From: Lycium barbarum | Taxonomy: Eukaryota > Streptophyta > Magnoliopsida > Solanales > Solanaceae | Length of the DNA stretch: 64,000 bases | Direction of reading: 5' to 3' | NCBI RefSeq assembly: GCF_019175385.1 | Contig: NC_083337.1 | Location: forward strand, 166,049,713-166,113,712 | In this document: positions 53,494-64,000 of the stretch, piece by piece | How the letters are laid out: each line of letters opens with the position of its first letter | Position numbering within the stretch: the stretch's first letter is position 1 | Translations under genes and position numbers: made by a program | Notes under the pieces: model-generated | Databases searched by the model: none | What the model was told of the DNA's origin: nothing | The model's input: only the letters and a program-made list of their open reading frames with translations

Positions 53494-55917
53494 AATTATC
53501 AATGGCCTGTATGTTTTCAAATCTCTATTATCAATTAAAGACAGAACTAAAAACATAATATTTAAAACAAACACTGAAAATTGACTTTTAAAACTTTCAA
53601 AATAAAATTCAACATATATTATCTTATGGTGACTGAGAATTGTGACAGTCAATCCTCATCATTCTTTTGTCTCGCCGAATTTCAAATAGTCTTGCAATAT
53701 CCTACAAAATAAACAAAATCAAATTAGTAACTTGAAATTTTAGTCTCATCTGCATTCTTTTGGGCGAGATCACAAATCCTAGCGAACATAAATTATAACA
53801 ATTAAAAAAAATCTGAACCATTTTCAACTAAAAGTAAGGATAAAATCTCAAAAATCACGCAAAGCACACAAATTAAATCACACAATCCGACGTTAAGGAC
53901 ACAATTAAAAAAACATTTAAAGCGATGAACTTAAATTAACAGTAAACATATGCCTACAGCAGATTAAAAAAAATTCCAAATTGCAAATAAAATAGAAAAT
54001 AATAGGGACGAATTTCTTGGATGATAGTCTTTCACTAATTTCCTTAGCATCCTTTTGTATCTTGACATTAAAGAGGCAGTGTTTACGTAATTTTTCTTTC
54101 TTTCTATTTTCTGTACAATTCTTATCAACATATGCTTGTTAAATTACTGAAAAACAAAGAGTTTTAAAAAATTTGATCAACAAATAGCTTGTAAATTAGA
54201 ACTTGGTTAGTGTTAGAAGTCCATCCAAAGTCATATTACACATTAAAATAACTGTCATAATGAAATTATTGAAAAATAATTACAATTTACCTAATATGAA
54301 ATCATTAAAAATTAATAGTGATTCCTACCTTGGTTAAATACGGAAAGATTTAATAACAAAATCAGTTTCTCTAGTTATATATATATGATAGCATTGGAAC
54401 TTTAAAAAGTAAGTAGATGATGGGTGGGGTTGGGTGGGTGGTTAGTTAATTGCGATGTCCTAAATATTAGAGAAATAAATAAATTATGATTTTGTCTAAT
54501 GTAAAATTTATTTTAAAAGTGTAAAAAAGAAGAACCACATTTTGCTAAAAGCCTTCACGCTTATACAAGGTAAAATCTTAGCTGATTTTAAAGTCCTAAT
54601 TATTAGGACTTCATATAAAATTCAAATAAGAAAAGTTAAATGAGTAAAACTTTAGTTGATTTTAAAATTCTAACTAGTAAAAAAAATAAGTAAATGACTA
54701 TTGAAGGAAAAGAAAACCAATGATAATTCACGGAAATCACAATCTTCGGAATTTCATCGTTATTCTAAAATATGAACATTACGATCAACTTTATTCTTGC
54801 CAGATATCTATGAACATAAAAGTGTGAATCCAAAATAAATGCTCCATATGTTTGTATCTTGGAGAGATTGCCCCTAAAAGGAGTTCAAAATTTTGTAAAC
54901 GATTTTATGTGAAACAAAAATAATGTGATTTGCTTGTGTTATTATTTTTCTTTAACAGATTTGGCAGAATATGAGAAAGTTCAAATAAGGAGGAGTTTTG
55001 ATATACAAAATTTAGTTGATTTTGAATCTCTTAAGTATTAGGGAAAAATTAAATGACTAAAATTAGTTCTTATATTTGGTCCTAAATTAGGACTTTAATT
55101 TATACAAGGAAATATTTTTTATACACAATAGTTGGTTTTGAAGTCCTAAATATTAGGAGAATAATTATAAATATAATTAAATAATAATTTGACGAAGATA
55201 GTTAATGACAACAGCTGAAATACGATAACCAATTATTTTCGAAAAGACAGAGTCGATAAATTATGCCAATGTGCAACATAAATAAAACCGCATAATTAGG
55301 TATATAAACATAAATTTTTCAATATGAAAAAATAAGTCACGGGAGATAATCACTTTCTGGTAGAATGTACTTCATCTTTTCGACAAATATTATCAACAAA
55401 TGTAGAATAATCAATTTCATAACTCACAAGTCACGTCATCAGAAATTAGTTGCAGCTTTCAATAAACCATCAATGGTCATAGAATAAATCAATAGCCACA
55501 ACCAGCTTAAACACGATCTCCTAGTATTTTCGAAAAGACGGAGTCGATAAATTATGTTGATCTGCAACATAAACAAAATCGCATAATTAGAAAGTAAATA
55601 ATTTTAAATAAATAAAAGACCACGTTTATACATGAAGAAATATAAATGACTTGAGATAGGAGGCAAAAGCTCATTGTTGGCAAAATATTCTATCAAAACA
55701 ATTTGATCCTATTCAAGTATTTATAAAGAAGTAAAAGAACACGTATATGGATTCTATCACTTAGAATCCATTGCAAATTAGGATCCCTCTTTTTAACGTG
55801 ATTTACCATACTTGTGTTGATTTCTTTTGCCAAAAGCTTAAGTGAAATATTATAAAATAAGGGCAAAAAATTCAATCAATATTTCCAAGACCCTTCATAC
55901 TTTTAATATAGTATAGA
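53494..55917 (-). mobile_element. Helitron 5' end and related sequence (minus)
   Basis: The minus strand starts A|TCTATACTATATTAAAAG at 55917 and continues 'tgattgaattttttgccct', closely matching the 5' end of the Helitron ending at 47803. Interior phrases such as 'aagtcctaaatattag' also match that element. I could not locate the 3' hairpin/CTRR end, so the left boundary shown is only the edge of the solo LTR. Confidence 0.55.
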
Positions 55918-56390
55918 TTATCGTAATACTTACGTTATTTGATCTCTTCCGCTTAATTGATTTATTTACTTATGCCTAGTTTTTCTTTTTATTGTTTTTT
56001 CTATGAAAATGAGCCCTCAAATTTCCTCCTAATTTCTACCACCTTGCTTAATTTGGATGTACACGTGACTGACACATGCTAACCCAATTGCATTTGCAAG
56101 CGTCTCCTATTATGTCAACGGATACCTTATATTTAACGGCTAGTTTGTTCTCAATTGAGCGCTTTCTTGGTGATCAAAGTATCTTTTCTTTATCTTTCTT
56201 TCGCAATATTAATACCACTTTCTTGGTGATCAAAGTATCAATTTTCAGTAGATAAAGAATTGATCATTCCATCTGTTTTACTAAAAAGAAAGTCTCTCAC
56301 AGTTCATCTTCCAAGAACTCACAATCCATTGTGAAAGTCATCCATACTATTGTATTTTCTTGCAAAGGGTCTTGTGGGATTATCTTAAGA
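55918..56390 (+). promoter_or_regulatory. Upstream region of the TDM-like gene
   Basis: Contains a short direct repeat, 'tttcttggtgatcaaagtatc', at about 56163 and 56219. This could be a duplicated regulatory segment or leader sequence. No canonical TATA box could be assigned with confidence. Confidence 0.35.
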
Positions 56391-59300
56391 ATGTGGAAGA
56401 ATAACGATAAGGGGTCTCCGGCGAGGGGATTCTTGACCCCACCGCCTAAATGGAGATCACCGGCGACGGAGAGGTGGCCAACTTGTGCACAGAGTGCTAA
56501 AGCTGATCTTTTTCATGTCATTCATAAAGTTCCTTCTGGTGATTCTCCTTATGTTAGGGCCAAACATGTTCAGGTCAGTGTCTCTTCTACTTTCTTTTTT
56601 ATTGCTGCAATGTAATTTTTTTCTGTGAGTCTTAATTTATTTCTTGCTTTACATTAGTAATTTGTTGATAAGATAATACTATTAGTTGTGATATCATACT
56701 GACATTGTGGAAGAGTATTGAACCATATTAATGAAGATTTTATGGGCATTCTATCCGAGTTATACTATATGTATAGGCAATAATTGTCAAGAGCTAACTT
56801 ACTTCAATTCTGTTGACTCTTCTTTTCTTTTAACTTACTCCATGATAATTTCTTGCTGTGAGTCTTAATTTCATCTTGGGGTCTTACATTAGTAATTTAT
56901 TGATTGAATGATACTAATATTGGTTGTGATTATAAAATTTTATTATGGAAGATTATTGAATCATATTAATGAAGATTTTACGGACAATCTATCTGAGTTA
57001 TACAATATGTATAGGCTAATGATTGTTCAGAGCCAACTGAATGTTTCAATTATTACCTTTTTTTCCTATATAGCCACTGTATTTCACATAATATCCTTAT
57101 GGGGTTTTATTAGCAAATTTGTTTTTGAACTTATTTACTCTGGAATGTCCTTAATTGGATCATGATATCATATTATGTAAAGAGTATTAAATCATATTAA
57201 TGAAGATTTAATGGGCAATTTATCGGGGTTATGCTATATGTAATTATGTATAGAGTAATAGTGAGCCAACAGAAATTTTCAATTTTTTGCCTTTCTTCCT
57301 GATAATATCCACTGTTTTTGACATAATACCCTTGTGGGGTTTTATTAGCAAACTTGTATTTGAATTTATTTACTGTGGAATGCACTCAATTGGATTAGGT
57401 GCTTAAGTATAACATATGTTAAACTCGGGGTAGTTGCATTTTCTTGATAAGAAATGTGTTCATTTCTGTTTTTTTATCAATAAGTTGTTACTAATCATAA
57501 ATGGCAGTTAATTGACAAGGATCCAAGCAAGGCAATTTCTCTGTTCTGGGCAGCAATTAATTCCGGTGACCGAGTTGATAGTGCCCTGAAAGACATGGCA
57601 GTGGTGATGAAACAGTTGGATCGTTCAGACGAGGCAATCGAAGCAATAAAGTCATTTCGACATCTTTGTCCCTTTGAGTCACAGGAATCGATTGACAACA
57701 TCTTGATTGAACTCTACAAGGTAAAAGTTTATCATCTTAAATCTGATAGATACCTTTATCTTATATTTGAATGTGACTGAATGGAAATAATAGTTCTGTA
57801 TTGAAGTTTACATTGTTTTATACTTGAATGTTGTTTATTACGGCATGTATATCCTGGTTATCTCTGCCTGCACCATTTCGTAGTACATATTGGTTCACAT
57901 AATTGTTACTGTTATTGTAAAGAGTAGTAGTTATATGTGTCCTCCTGTTTAAGGCCTACTACCGTCCAATTTCGACCAGCACATTTCCCTGATTTATACA
58001 AAAGCCAATTAGATGTCACTGCAAAAACTCATTTATAGGAATAGATGTAATGGCATCTCTTTATACACTTATCGAGAGTCAATATTTGTGGAACTAAATA
58101 ATTGAACGAAGAAAATGAAGAAGCGAAGGGAGGGATACTGTATCAATAGGAACAGTTGTGTCTTAGAAATATGAACAGATAATCCGAAAGAAACACTGAA
58201 TTTAAACCACTTATAACGGTTCCAAACTCTTGCTAGGTCTTGCTCCTTCCATCTACTAATCATAAAAGATCTCTATAAATGGAGTTGTTATGAAATCTAG
58301 CAACCTCTGTGTTCTAAAATATGAGGATGCTGCTCTAATGATTGTGCGAAGACTAGAGTATTCTTGTTTCTTTAGTCGTGACCATTTTGCTTATATTTGT
58401 TTTTCTATAATATGAGGATGCTGCTCTAATGATTGTCTGGATCCTAGAGTGCTTTTGTTTCTTTATCTCGTGACCACTTTGTGCTTACATATGTCTTTTC
58501 TGCAGAGATCTGGTAGGATCGAAGAAGAGATTGAAGTACTTGAACTGAAACTGAAGAACGTAGAAGAAGGCATAGCATTTGGTGGGAAGAAGACTAAGAT
58601 TGCTAGATCTCAAGGAAAAAAGGTTCAGATCACAATTGAAAAGGAGTACTCAAGGTTGTACCAGCATTAATTTATCTTCAACTTCAGCTTTATCTCTTTC
58701 TTGTCTAACATAAACAAATTCCTGCAATTTTCAAAATAAGTGCAGATTGTTGGGGAACTTGGCATGGTCACACATGCAACTGAAGAACTATAATTTGGCA
58801 GAAGAGTACTATAGGTAATAATACAAACTAAACAGACAAAATTTAGCACTTGGAGATGTGGTTTTATATGGAGAAAAGTGCTCATTTATAAGGAAATTGT
58901 TTTAATGCAGAAAAGCACTCTCTCTCGAACCGGATAAGAACAAGCAAAGCAATCTGGCGATCTGTTTGATGCATCTGAACAAGATTACAGAAGCTAGGTT
59001 TCTGATTCAAAGCATAAAAGCTTCAGATAGAAGGCAGATGGATGACTCATGCACTAAATCCTTCGAGCGTGCCACTCAAATGCTAGCTGAATTAGAGTCT
59101 CATGGCACTCTGAACTCTAAGGAACCGGAGGATGCTTCTAGACCTCCAAAGAACTTTTTTACACAACCAAGAAGATTTTCATGTTCAGTCAATGAAAGCA
59201 ATGGGTTCACTAAGGACACTGTTAATGCCTGTAGTCGAAGATTGTTATTTGAGCAAACAACAAATAACGAGAATGTTGAGAACCATAATTTCAACAAGCT

Positions 59301-59988
59301 CGTTTCTGCTAATGAGATGAGCATAAAAGCGTCTCTTGTACGTGGACAAGCGTTCTCTAGGTCATGGAAAAATGGTAACATGAAAAGTGAATGTGATTTG
59401 CAGCCACTTTACTACAACAAATGGAAAAAGAACTCTTCGGGGACTGATGCATCAGATAAAATTTCTCTAGAGTCGTCTAAGTCTCCCACAGAATCATCGG
59501 CTGATAATACAAGTGCAAGAAAATTTCCTGAAGATGTGGTGACATTAACGGATACCACTGAATACTTGGAGAGCACAAACGTGAAACTGTTAGACTTGGC
59601 TGCATGCAAAAGCAAGAAGAGCTGGGCTGATATGGTGGAAGAGGACGAACTAGGTTTCCAATTCCATGAAACTCCATGCAAATATTCTGATGCCAATGAG
59701 AATGTCGATTCCAATATTATTAATCTTGGCCAGAAGATTGAATCATTGTGTCTGAGTGAAGGATATCATACGCAGCCTGGACGAGAAGTGAGGCGTTCCT
59801 TGTGCTTTGATCAGAATGACAGAAAAGAAAATTGTTCATCTAAATTTCAGTTGAAAGATCTTAAGATTGGAAGCTTGAACCCCTTACCACCTATAGGAGA
59901 CATTGCTAATCAAACTCCAGTCACGCTGAGGCGAAGGAACAGATTGCAAGTATTCAGAGATATAACTCCTGAAAGTCCTAAACCTTGA
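56391..59988 (+). CDS. POLLENLESS3/TDM-like TPR protein
   Basis: Five exons (56391-56573, 57508-57720, 58506-58654, 58746-58814, 58911-59988) join at GT-AG sites to 563 residues. I chose the ATG giving MWKNNDKGSP, because family members start MWKN; an in-frame upstream ATG at 56331 lacks family similarity. The N-terminus has a TPPP motif with Thr 16, then FHVIHKVPSGDSPYVRAK, TPR helices (DRVDSALKDMAVVMKQLDRSDEAIEAI and LAWSHMQLKNYNLAEEYY) and a long disordered C-terminus ending RDITPESP. Arabidopsis TDM1/MS5 controls exit from meiosis through APC/C, and paralogues (POLLENLESS 3-LIKE) have broader or unknown roles. The C-terminal SWADMVEEDE and RDITP sequences suggest a 3-LIKE paralogue, not TDM1 itself. 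No lesions were seen. Confidence 0.9.
56607..57400. repeat. Tandem repeat of about 235 bp, three units, in TDM-like intron 1
   Basis: 'catattaatgaagattttat' occurs near 56726, 56961 and 57195 with variants, followed each time by 'tatccgagttatactatatg'-like sequence. Copies one and two also share 'ctgtgagtcttaatt' and 'ttacattagtaatttrttga'. They are moderately diverged. Confidence 0.75.
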
Positions 59989-62150
59989 ACTATTATCATT
60001 TACAGAAATAAATAGCAACACTGTAAACGGAAATGTTTTGCTGTCTGCTGTAAGTTTAGCGTATTTGTTGGCCGATCTTATGATCGTTTGATGACTGCTA
60101 GACATGTCATGCTAGCCATAAGAAACACGTGTTGGTAAGTGTATAAAATTTTGAAAGTGATGATTACTTTTGCCTTTTCATTAGTAGAACTGCAGATTGG
60201 ACATACTTTTTGCCTGATGACTTGTGCTAGACTTATAAGAGCATTTTGGATGTTAATTCTTTGGTGTATGGTATAAGGACAAGGAGAACCGCTTAGGTGA
60301 AGGGATTCACCTTGCTTAAAGTTCCCTGGTGATCTAGCTGCTGGAAGATATTTGTTTTTCTCAAGCATTAATTGTGAACTCTTTTTGCCACCTTTAATTT
60401 ATTCCAACTTAGTAAAAATAGTTGTCTGTTATATCAGAGCTCGATTGGAATCAAATCTTTGTGATCTTTGGAACTCACACTGAAGACTTCCAATTCGCTC
60501 TGACTATTGCATGAAATATGAATAACCCCTCCTCTCTTTGATTATTCAATTGGACAGAGGGTAGTTCCTATATCATCCAACTCTCGGAATCAAAGCAGGA
60601 ATTTACATTGAGATTTTCAGTCTTACAATTAAAAAAAAAATGCCATACATCACTTACATTTTTCATGCTTATATAGCAAGATTTAAGATGCTTAATGTTC
60701 AAAATCCTTCTTTTGTTTCCAAAATTGGAACTTGGCCTTAGATGTTGATTGTCCTTTCCGAGATATCAACTTTCTCCAATGAACATGGTTTGGAATATGT
60801 CATTCCAAAAAAAGTTATATGCATCTCAAAGACTCAAATTCTGGTTCCTGAAGACCTCTATGTATCAGAACAGGTGTAGAGAGCTGACTCCGATTCTCTT
60901 GTAATTTGTAAGTGAGAATAAAATCTTTATGTTAACGTGTAGGAAATCGGTAATATAAAACACATGAGATCTTTATAGGTACAGTTTCTTCTATTCAAAT
61001 TGTAAATTGTAAGGATTAGTATTGGCTATCCGTCTTTAAGTGGTGTTACTAGTCATTCCGGAGGATGAATGGATAGAGCACTTCCATCTAACTGGTGTTT
61101 CATCCTACGTAATAGTATCTGATACCTTCACATATTTTCCCTCAGTTGTGGTTAAATTTTGATTTTGCCCTTGTGATGTATGACTCAATACATTTAATCT
61201 TTAATTAATTAAAATGTGAGTTTTTGGGATCGGAAATATATTATATTTACTATGTTTAGAAGTACATGGAGTAATGATATAAGTTAACATAACACACCAG
61301 TAATTAAATGATTAAACGGTTAATACTTCAGGAAATTTGTTAGTATTCACAAGCAAATGGATCAAAAGTGCGAATTTCAAATAATTGAAGGTTATATGTG
61401 ATTAGTCAGATATCTTAAGAACTAAGATTAGAATTTATCAATAACTAAGGAGACCGAAACTGCTATTAAACCCTTTTTTGGTTGCCAAAAGACAAATTAA
61501 AAAGGTAATTTAGAAGCCACCATATAACTTGAAAACATACATGCAGCAAGTAACATTACATAACCGTTTAACGACCGGTTCTTCATTACTTCTGCTCATC
61601 AAAACTGGAAAAATTCATAGATTGACAAAATGGTGCTTAAAAAATTCTAATATTCCTTTTAGAATGTCCAAACAAACAAGGAGGTCCAGCATTTCTTGAA
61701 TAAATTACGCAAAAAGTTGTTAGCTCAGCCGTCCAAAATAATTTAACTAGTAGAAGATAAGATAGAAAAAAGAAGGTCCAGAAACTTAATTACTTAATTA
61801 TCAGCAGATATGATAAAGTAATGTTTTAATTGATGCATTTGGTTTGTTAATAAAAAAGCTCATTTTTCTTTTATCAAGTGGTAAAGCACCAAGTCCACCA
61901 TTACGTACCTACTCAATACTATTATTGCACTTATAGCTAATTGGCCCTCAGTTTTTAATTAATCTACATTGGAAAGCATCTAAGACTATTCATACCAAAT
62001 TAAAAAATTTGATCAAGACAACATAATTACTTTGATTATCACATCATAATTACAAGCCATCACTTTCTCGCTCCTTTTTAAACAAACTTAAACTTGTGGC
62101 AGTCCTTTCTTGATCGGAAGTCGGAACTATACGTACATATTGTAACAGTA
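59989..62150. other. 3' flank of the TDM-like gene and intergenic DNA
   Basis: No further gene is supported. The short minus frames overlapping the last exon and its 3' side are reflections of other frames. Confidence 0.5.
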
Positions 62151-62152
62151 TA

Positions 62153-62641
62153 CTCCCTCTCAACTTTTGTTATACATTTTTTTCTTTTAGTCTGTTAAAA
62201 AAAGAATGATGTATTTCCTTATTTGATATCCCTTCCGGATAAAAAAAAGAGTCCAATTAACCTTTTTTTTTGGGTCAACAAAAGAGTCCACTTAGCAAAT
62301 CAAGAAAGAATTAACCTTATTTTTTCATAGTTGCCGCTATTAAGTGTTATATGATCAAATCCCAATGTCTATTTAATTAGGGATAGTTTAGTCAAATTAC
62401 CTATTTTGGTCTACGAGTTAGTATTTTCTTAAGGGGTGGGTAAATGGCTAAGTAGATTCTTTTTTTGATCCAGAGGGAGTAACAATTTAATTTTAAACTT
62501 TATCTTTTACGCTTAACGAAATGATTTATAATCACTCAAATATCTTTGACTTGTTTTTTATCACAAGATTTAAAAATCTTTCTTTATTTCTTAAACTTCG
62601 TGCCCAATCAAACTATATCATATAAATTGAAACGGAGGGAG
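62153..62641. mobile_element. Stowaway-type MITE (outer), interrupted
   Basis: Inverted ends (CTCCCTC... and ...AACGGAGGGAG) lie between TA dinucleotides (62151-62152 and 62642-62643). 'cttaaacttcgtgcccaatc' matches the 13459-13701 element. Without the nested insertion its length (about 236 bp) agrees with that relative (243 bp). Confidence 0.75.
62229..62479. mobile_element. Stowaway-type MITE nested in another
   Basis: Ends TCCCTTCCGGATAAAAAAAA and the inverse (TTTTTTTGATCCAGAGGGAG) sit between TA dinucleotides (62227-62228 and 62480-62481). It interrupts the outer Stowaway element. Confidence 0.72.
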
Positions 62642-62643
62642 TA

Positions 62644-63502
62644 TATTCTTCCACTCTCTTTTTTCAAAATTTTCCATCTGGCTGGACCAATTTGTTGGCC
62701 ATTAATCTCCTTTTGCAGATAATGATGAAAAGCTGTTTTTCAAATTAAAATAAGAGATTAGAACCTTATAGAAGAAAATGTTAAAGTTGTCCATTTTGAT
62801 ATCACTCCATAAATAAGAAGTCATATTTGGTTTTATCAGATTGTTCTTAAAAGCTTATCATCAAGATTACACATATTTGTAGGTTTACATATGTACTCAA
62901 ACCTGAGGGCAAAAATAATTTCACCAAAAAATTAATTAACATTAGCTATGGAAATCGTTGCTAATGTTTTTTTATAATCCGTATTAATCCATCGTTAAAC
63001 AAGATTCCGGACTAATTTTTATTGTTTAGTGATAGAAGTTATCCGTGTCTAATTTTTAAGTTTTTGTAGTAACAAAAATGATCCTTCATATACCATAAGT
63101 TATAAATGTTAATCTACAGATTAATCTCTAATAAGCAGAAATGATATATTGATTAAGTGATGCTGCCTACAATCACAATTTAGATAGCTGACTATGGTTG
63201 TCTCCATCATAGATTCCACCGTCGGCAAAATGGTCGGTTCGAGCAACAATCATTTCGATGTATCCTATTATCATTCTCCTTATTTTTGGTCGGCTGTACA
63301 TACTATTTCCATTCCTTTTTCTAATCTCTTTAATTTCTGGTATACACTTTGTGCACCCATAATGTCTGCTTCTTTTCATTTAATTTGGTTAAATTTACCT
63401 ACAATAACATATAACTCATCATATCAAGTATGATATGATAAGATAATTAACCTAAAAAAGCAAATTAGTATAGCCGGTTAAATAAAATTCTTTACACTAT
63501 AG
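62644..63502. other. Intergenic, nothing recognised
   Basis: Open frames on both strands near 63180-63430 overlap each other and show no domain. Confidence 0.4.
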
Positions 63503-63504
63503 TA

Positions 63505-63792
63505 CTCCCTCCATTCCATAATAAGTAACTTTTTAGGCTTTTCATTTTGTTTCAAAATAATTATTTACATAATCAAAAATCATAAGTGGTGCTTTAAGAT
63601 TTCAAGAAGAAATTGATCTTCTTCTTCCAAAATGACTCTTATTTACGTAATCAAGAATCATTAAGCTTTTTTTTTTTATAGGCATTTAATTAGGGGTAAG
63701 TTAGTAAAAACACTCCAAATTTTCTAGGAGTGAACACTTTCTTAAGGGGTATTTATAAGCCTAAAAAATCACTTATTATGAAATGGAGGGAG
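63505..63792. mobile_element. Stowaway-type MITE, 288 bp
   Basis: Ends CTCCCTCCATTCCATAATAA and inverse, between TA dinucleotides (63503-63504 and 63793-63794). Non-coding. Confidence 0.88.
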
Positions 63793-63949
63793 TACATAAT
63801 ATTTTTTTAACTTAACTCCTTTTTTTCCCTTTAACCAACGGTTGGAACCCATTGAAATGCCACATGTCAGCATCCAAATAAATTGGAGGCACGCCTGAGA
63901 CAATGACAGGTGGCTTCCAACCCAAGGGTATCTTCTGATTAGTCCACTG

Positions 63950-63957
63950 TATTTAAG
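63950..63957 (+). promoter_or_regulatory. Possible TATA box at the window edge
   Basis: TATTTAAG, followed by about 43 bases of leader-like sequence ('ctatgaaataaacatctcac') before the window ends. This may be the promoter of a plus-strand gene just outside the window. It is weak evidence on its own. Confidence 0.3.
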
Positions 63958-64000
63958 TGGCACTAACTTGCTATGAAATAAACATCTCACAAATAGAGCA

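Noticed and set aside
60078..60368. 96-residue minus-strand frame 3' of the TDM-like gene
   Set aside because: No recognisable similarity and positioned in the probable 3' UTR of a convincing plus-strand gene.

Overview
This is plant nuclear DNA, most likely from a Solanaceae species. The genes have introns, the DNA is AT-rich, the proteins are of dicot type, and the repeats include a tobacco/TS-type SINE with a TTG tail, Stowaway elements ending in CTCCCTCCGT, GGGCCTG-type Harbinger elements and CTAGT-ended Helitrons. The genus cannot be fixed from the sequence alone.

Five gene loci can be supported. From left to right they are: an intronless EXO70 exocyst subunit (6.45-8.30 kb, minus); the 60S ribosomal protein L35 gene RPL35 (18.17-21.96 kb, minus, four coding exons, the last one 3.1 kb from the third); a decayed dirigent-family gene (22.86-24.02 kb, minus, frameshifted and missing its dirigent domain); a CYP93/flavone synthase II-like cytochrome P450 (27.40-30.75 kb, minus, two exons, with an unusual Gly-to-Glu change in the heme-binding loop); and a POLLENLESS3/TDM-like TPR gene (56.39-59.99 kb, plus, five exons). 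They do not form an operon or an obvious pathway cluster and appear to be independent loci.

The rest is mostly transposable elements, many with boundaries readable to the base. 0-6.2 kb: foldback and MULE-type elements and local tandem duplications. 8.8-17.8 kb: MITEs, a MULE-type foldback with a Harbinger-like MITE nested in it, a SINE with a 22-bp target duplication, and a divergent direct duplication about 1.5 kb apart. 18.2-21.4 kb: the RPL35 intron, holding a triplicated 144-bp repeat, a 931-bp MULE-type foldback and a SINE-like insertion. 28.5-29.7 kb: a large element inside the P450 intron, C-rich on one side and G-rich on the other. 32.3-38.8 kb: a Harbinger-like element, then two Helitrons head to tail. 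40-56 kb: a gypsy-type LTR fragment, a Helitron carrying a 4.4-kb solo LTR, another Helitron end, and a second solo LTR of the same family with its own target duplication. 60-64 kb: intergenic, including one Stowaway element nested in another.

I found no complete autonomous transposon, no tRNA or rRNA gene and no CRISPR array. Exon boundaries were set by eye from splice sites and protein continuity. Family names rest on remembered family features, not on searches.
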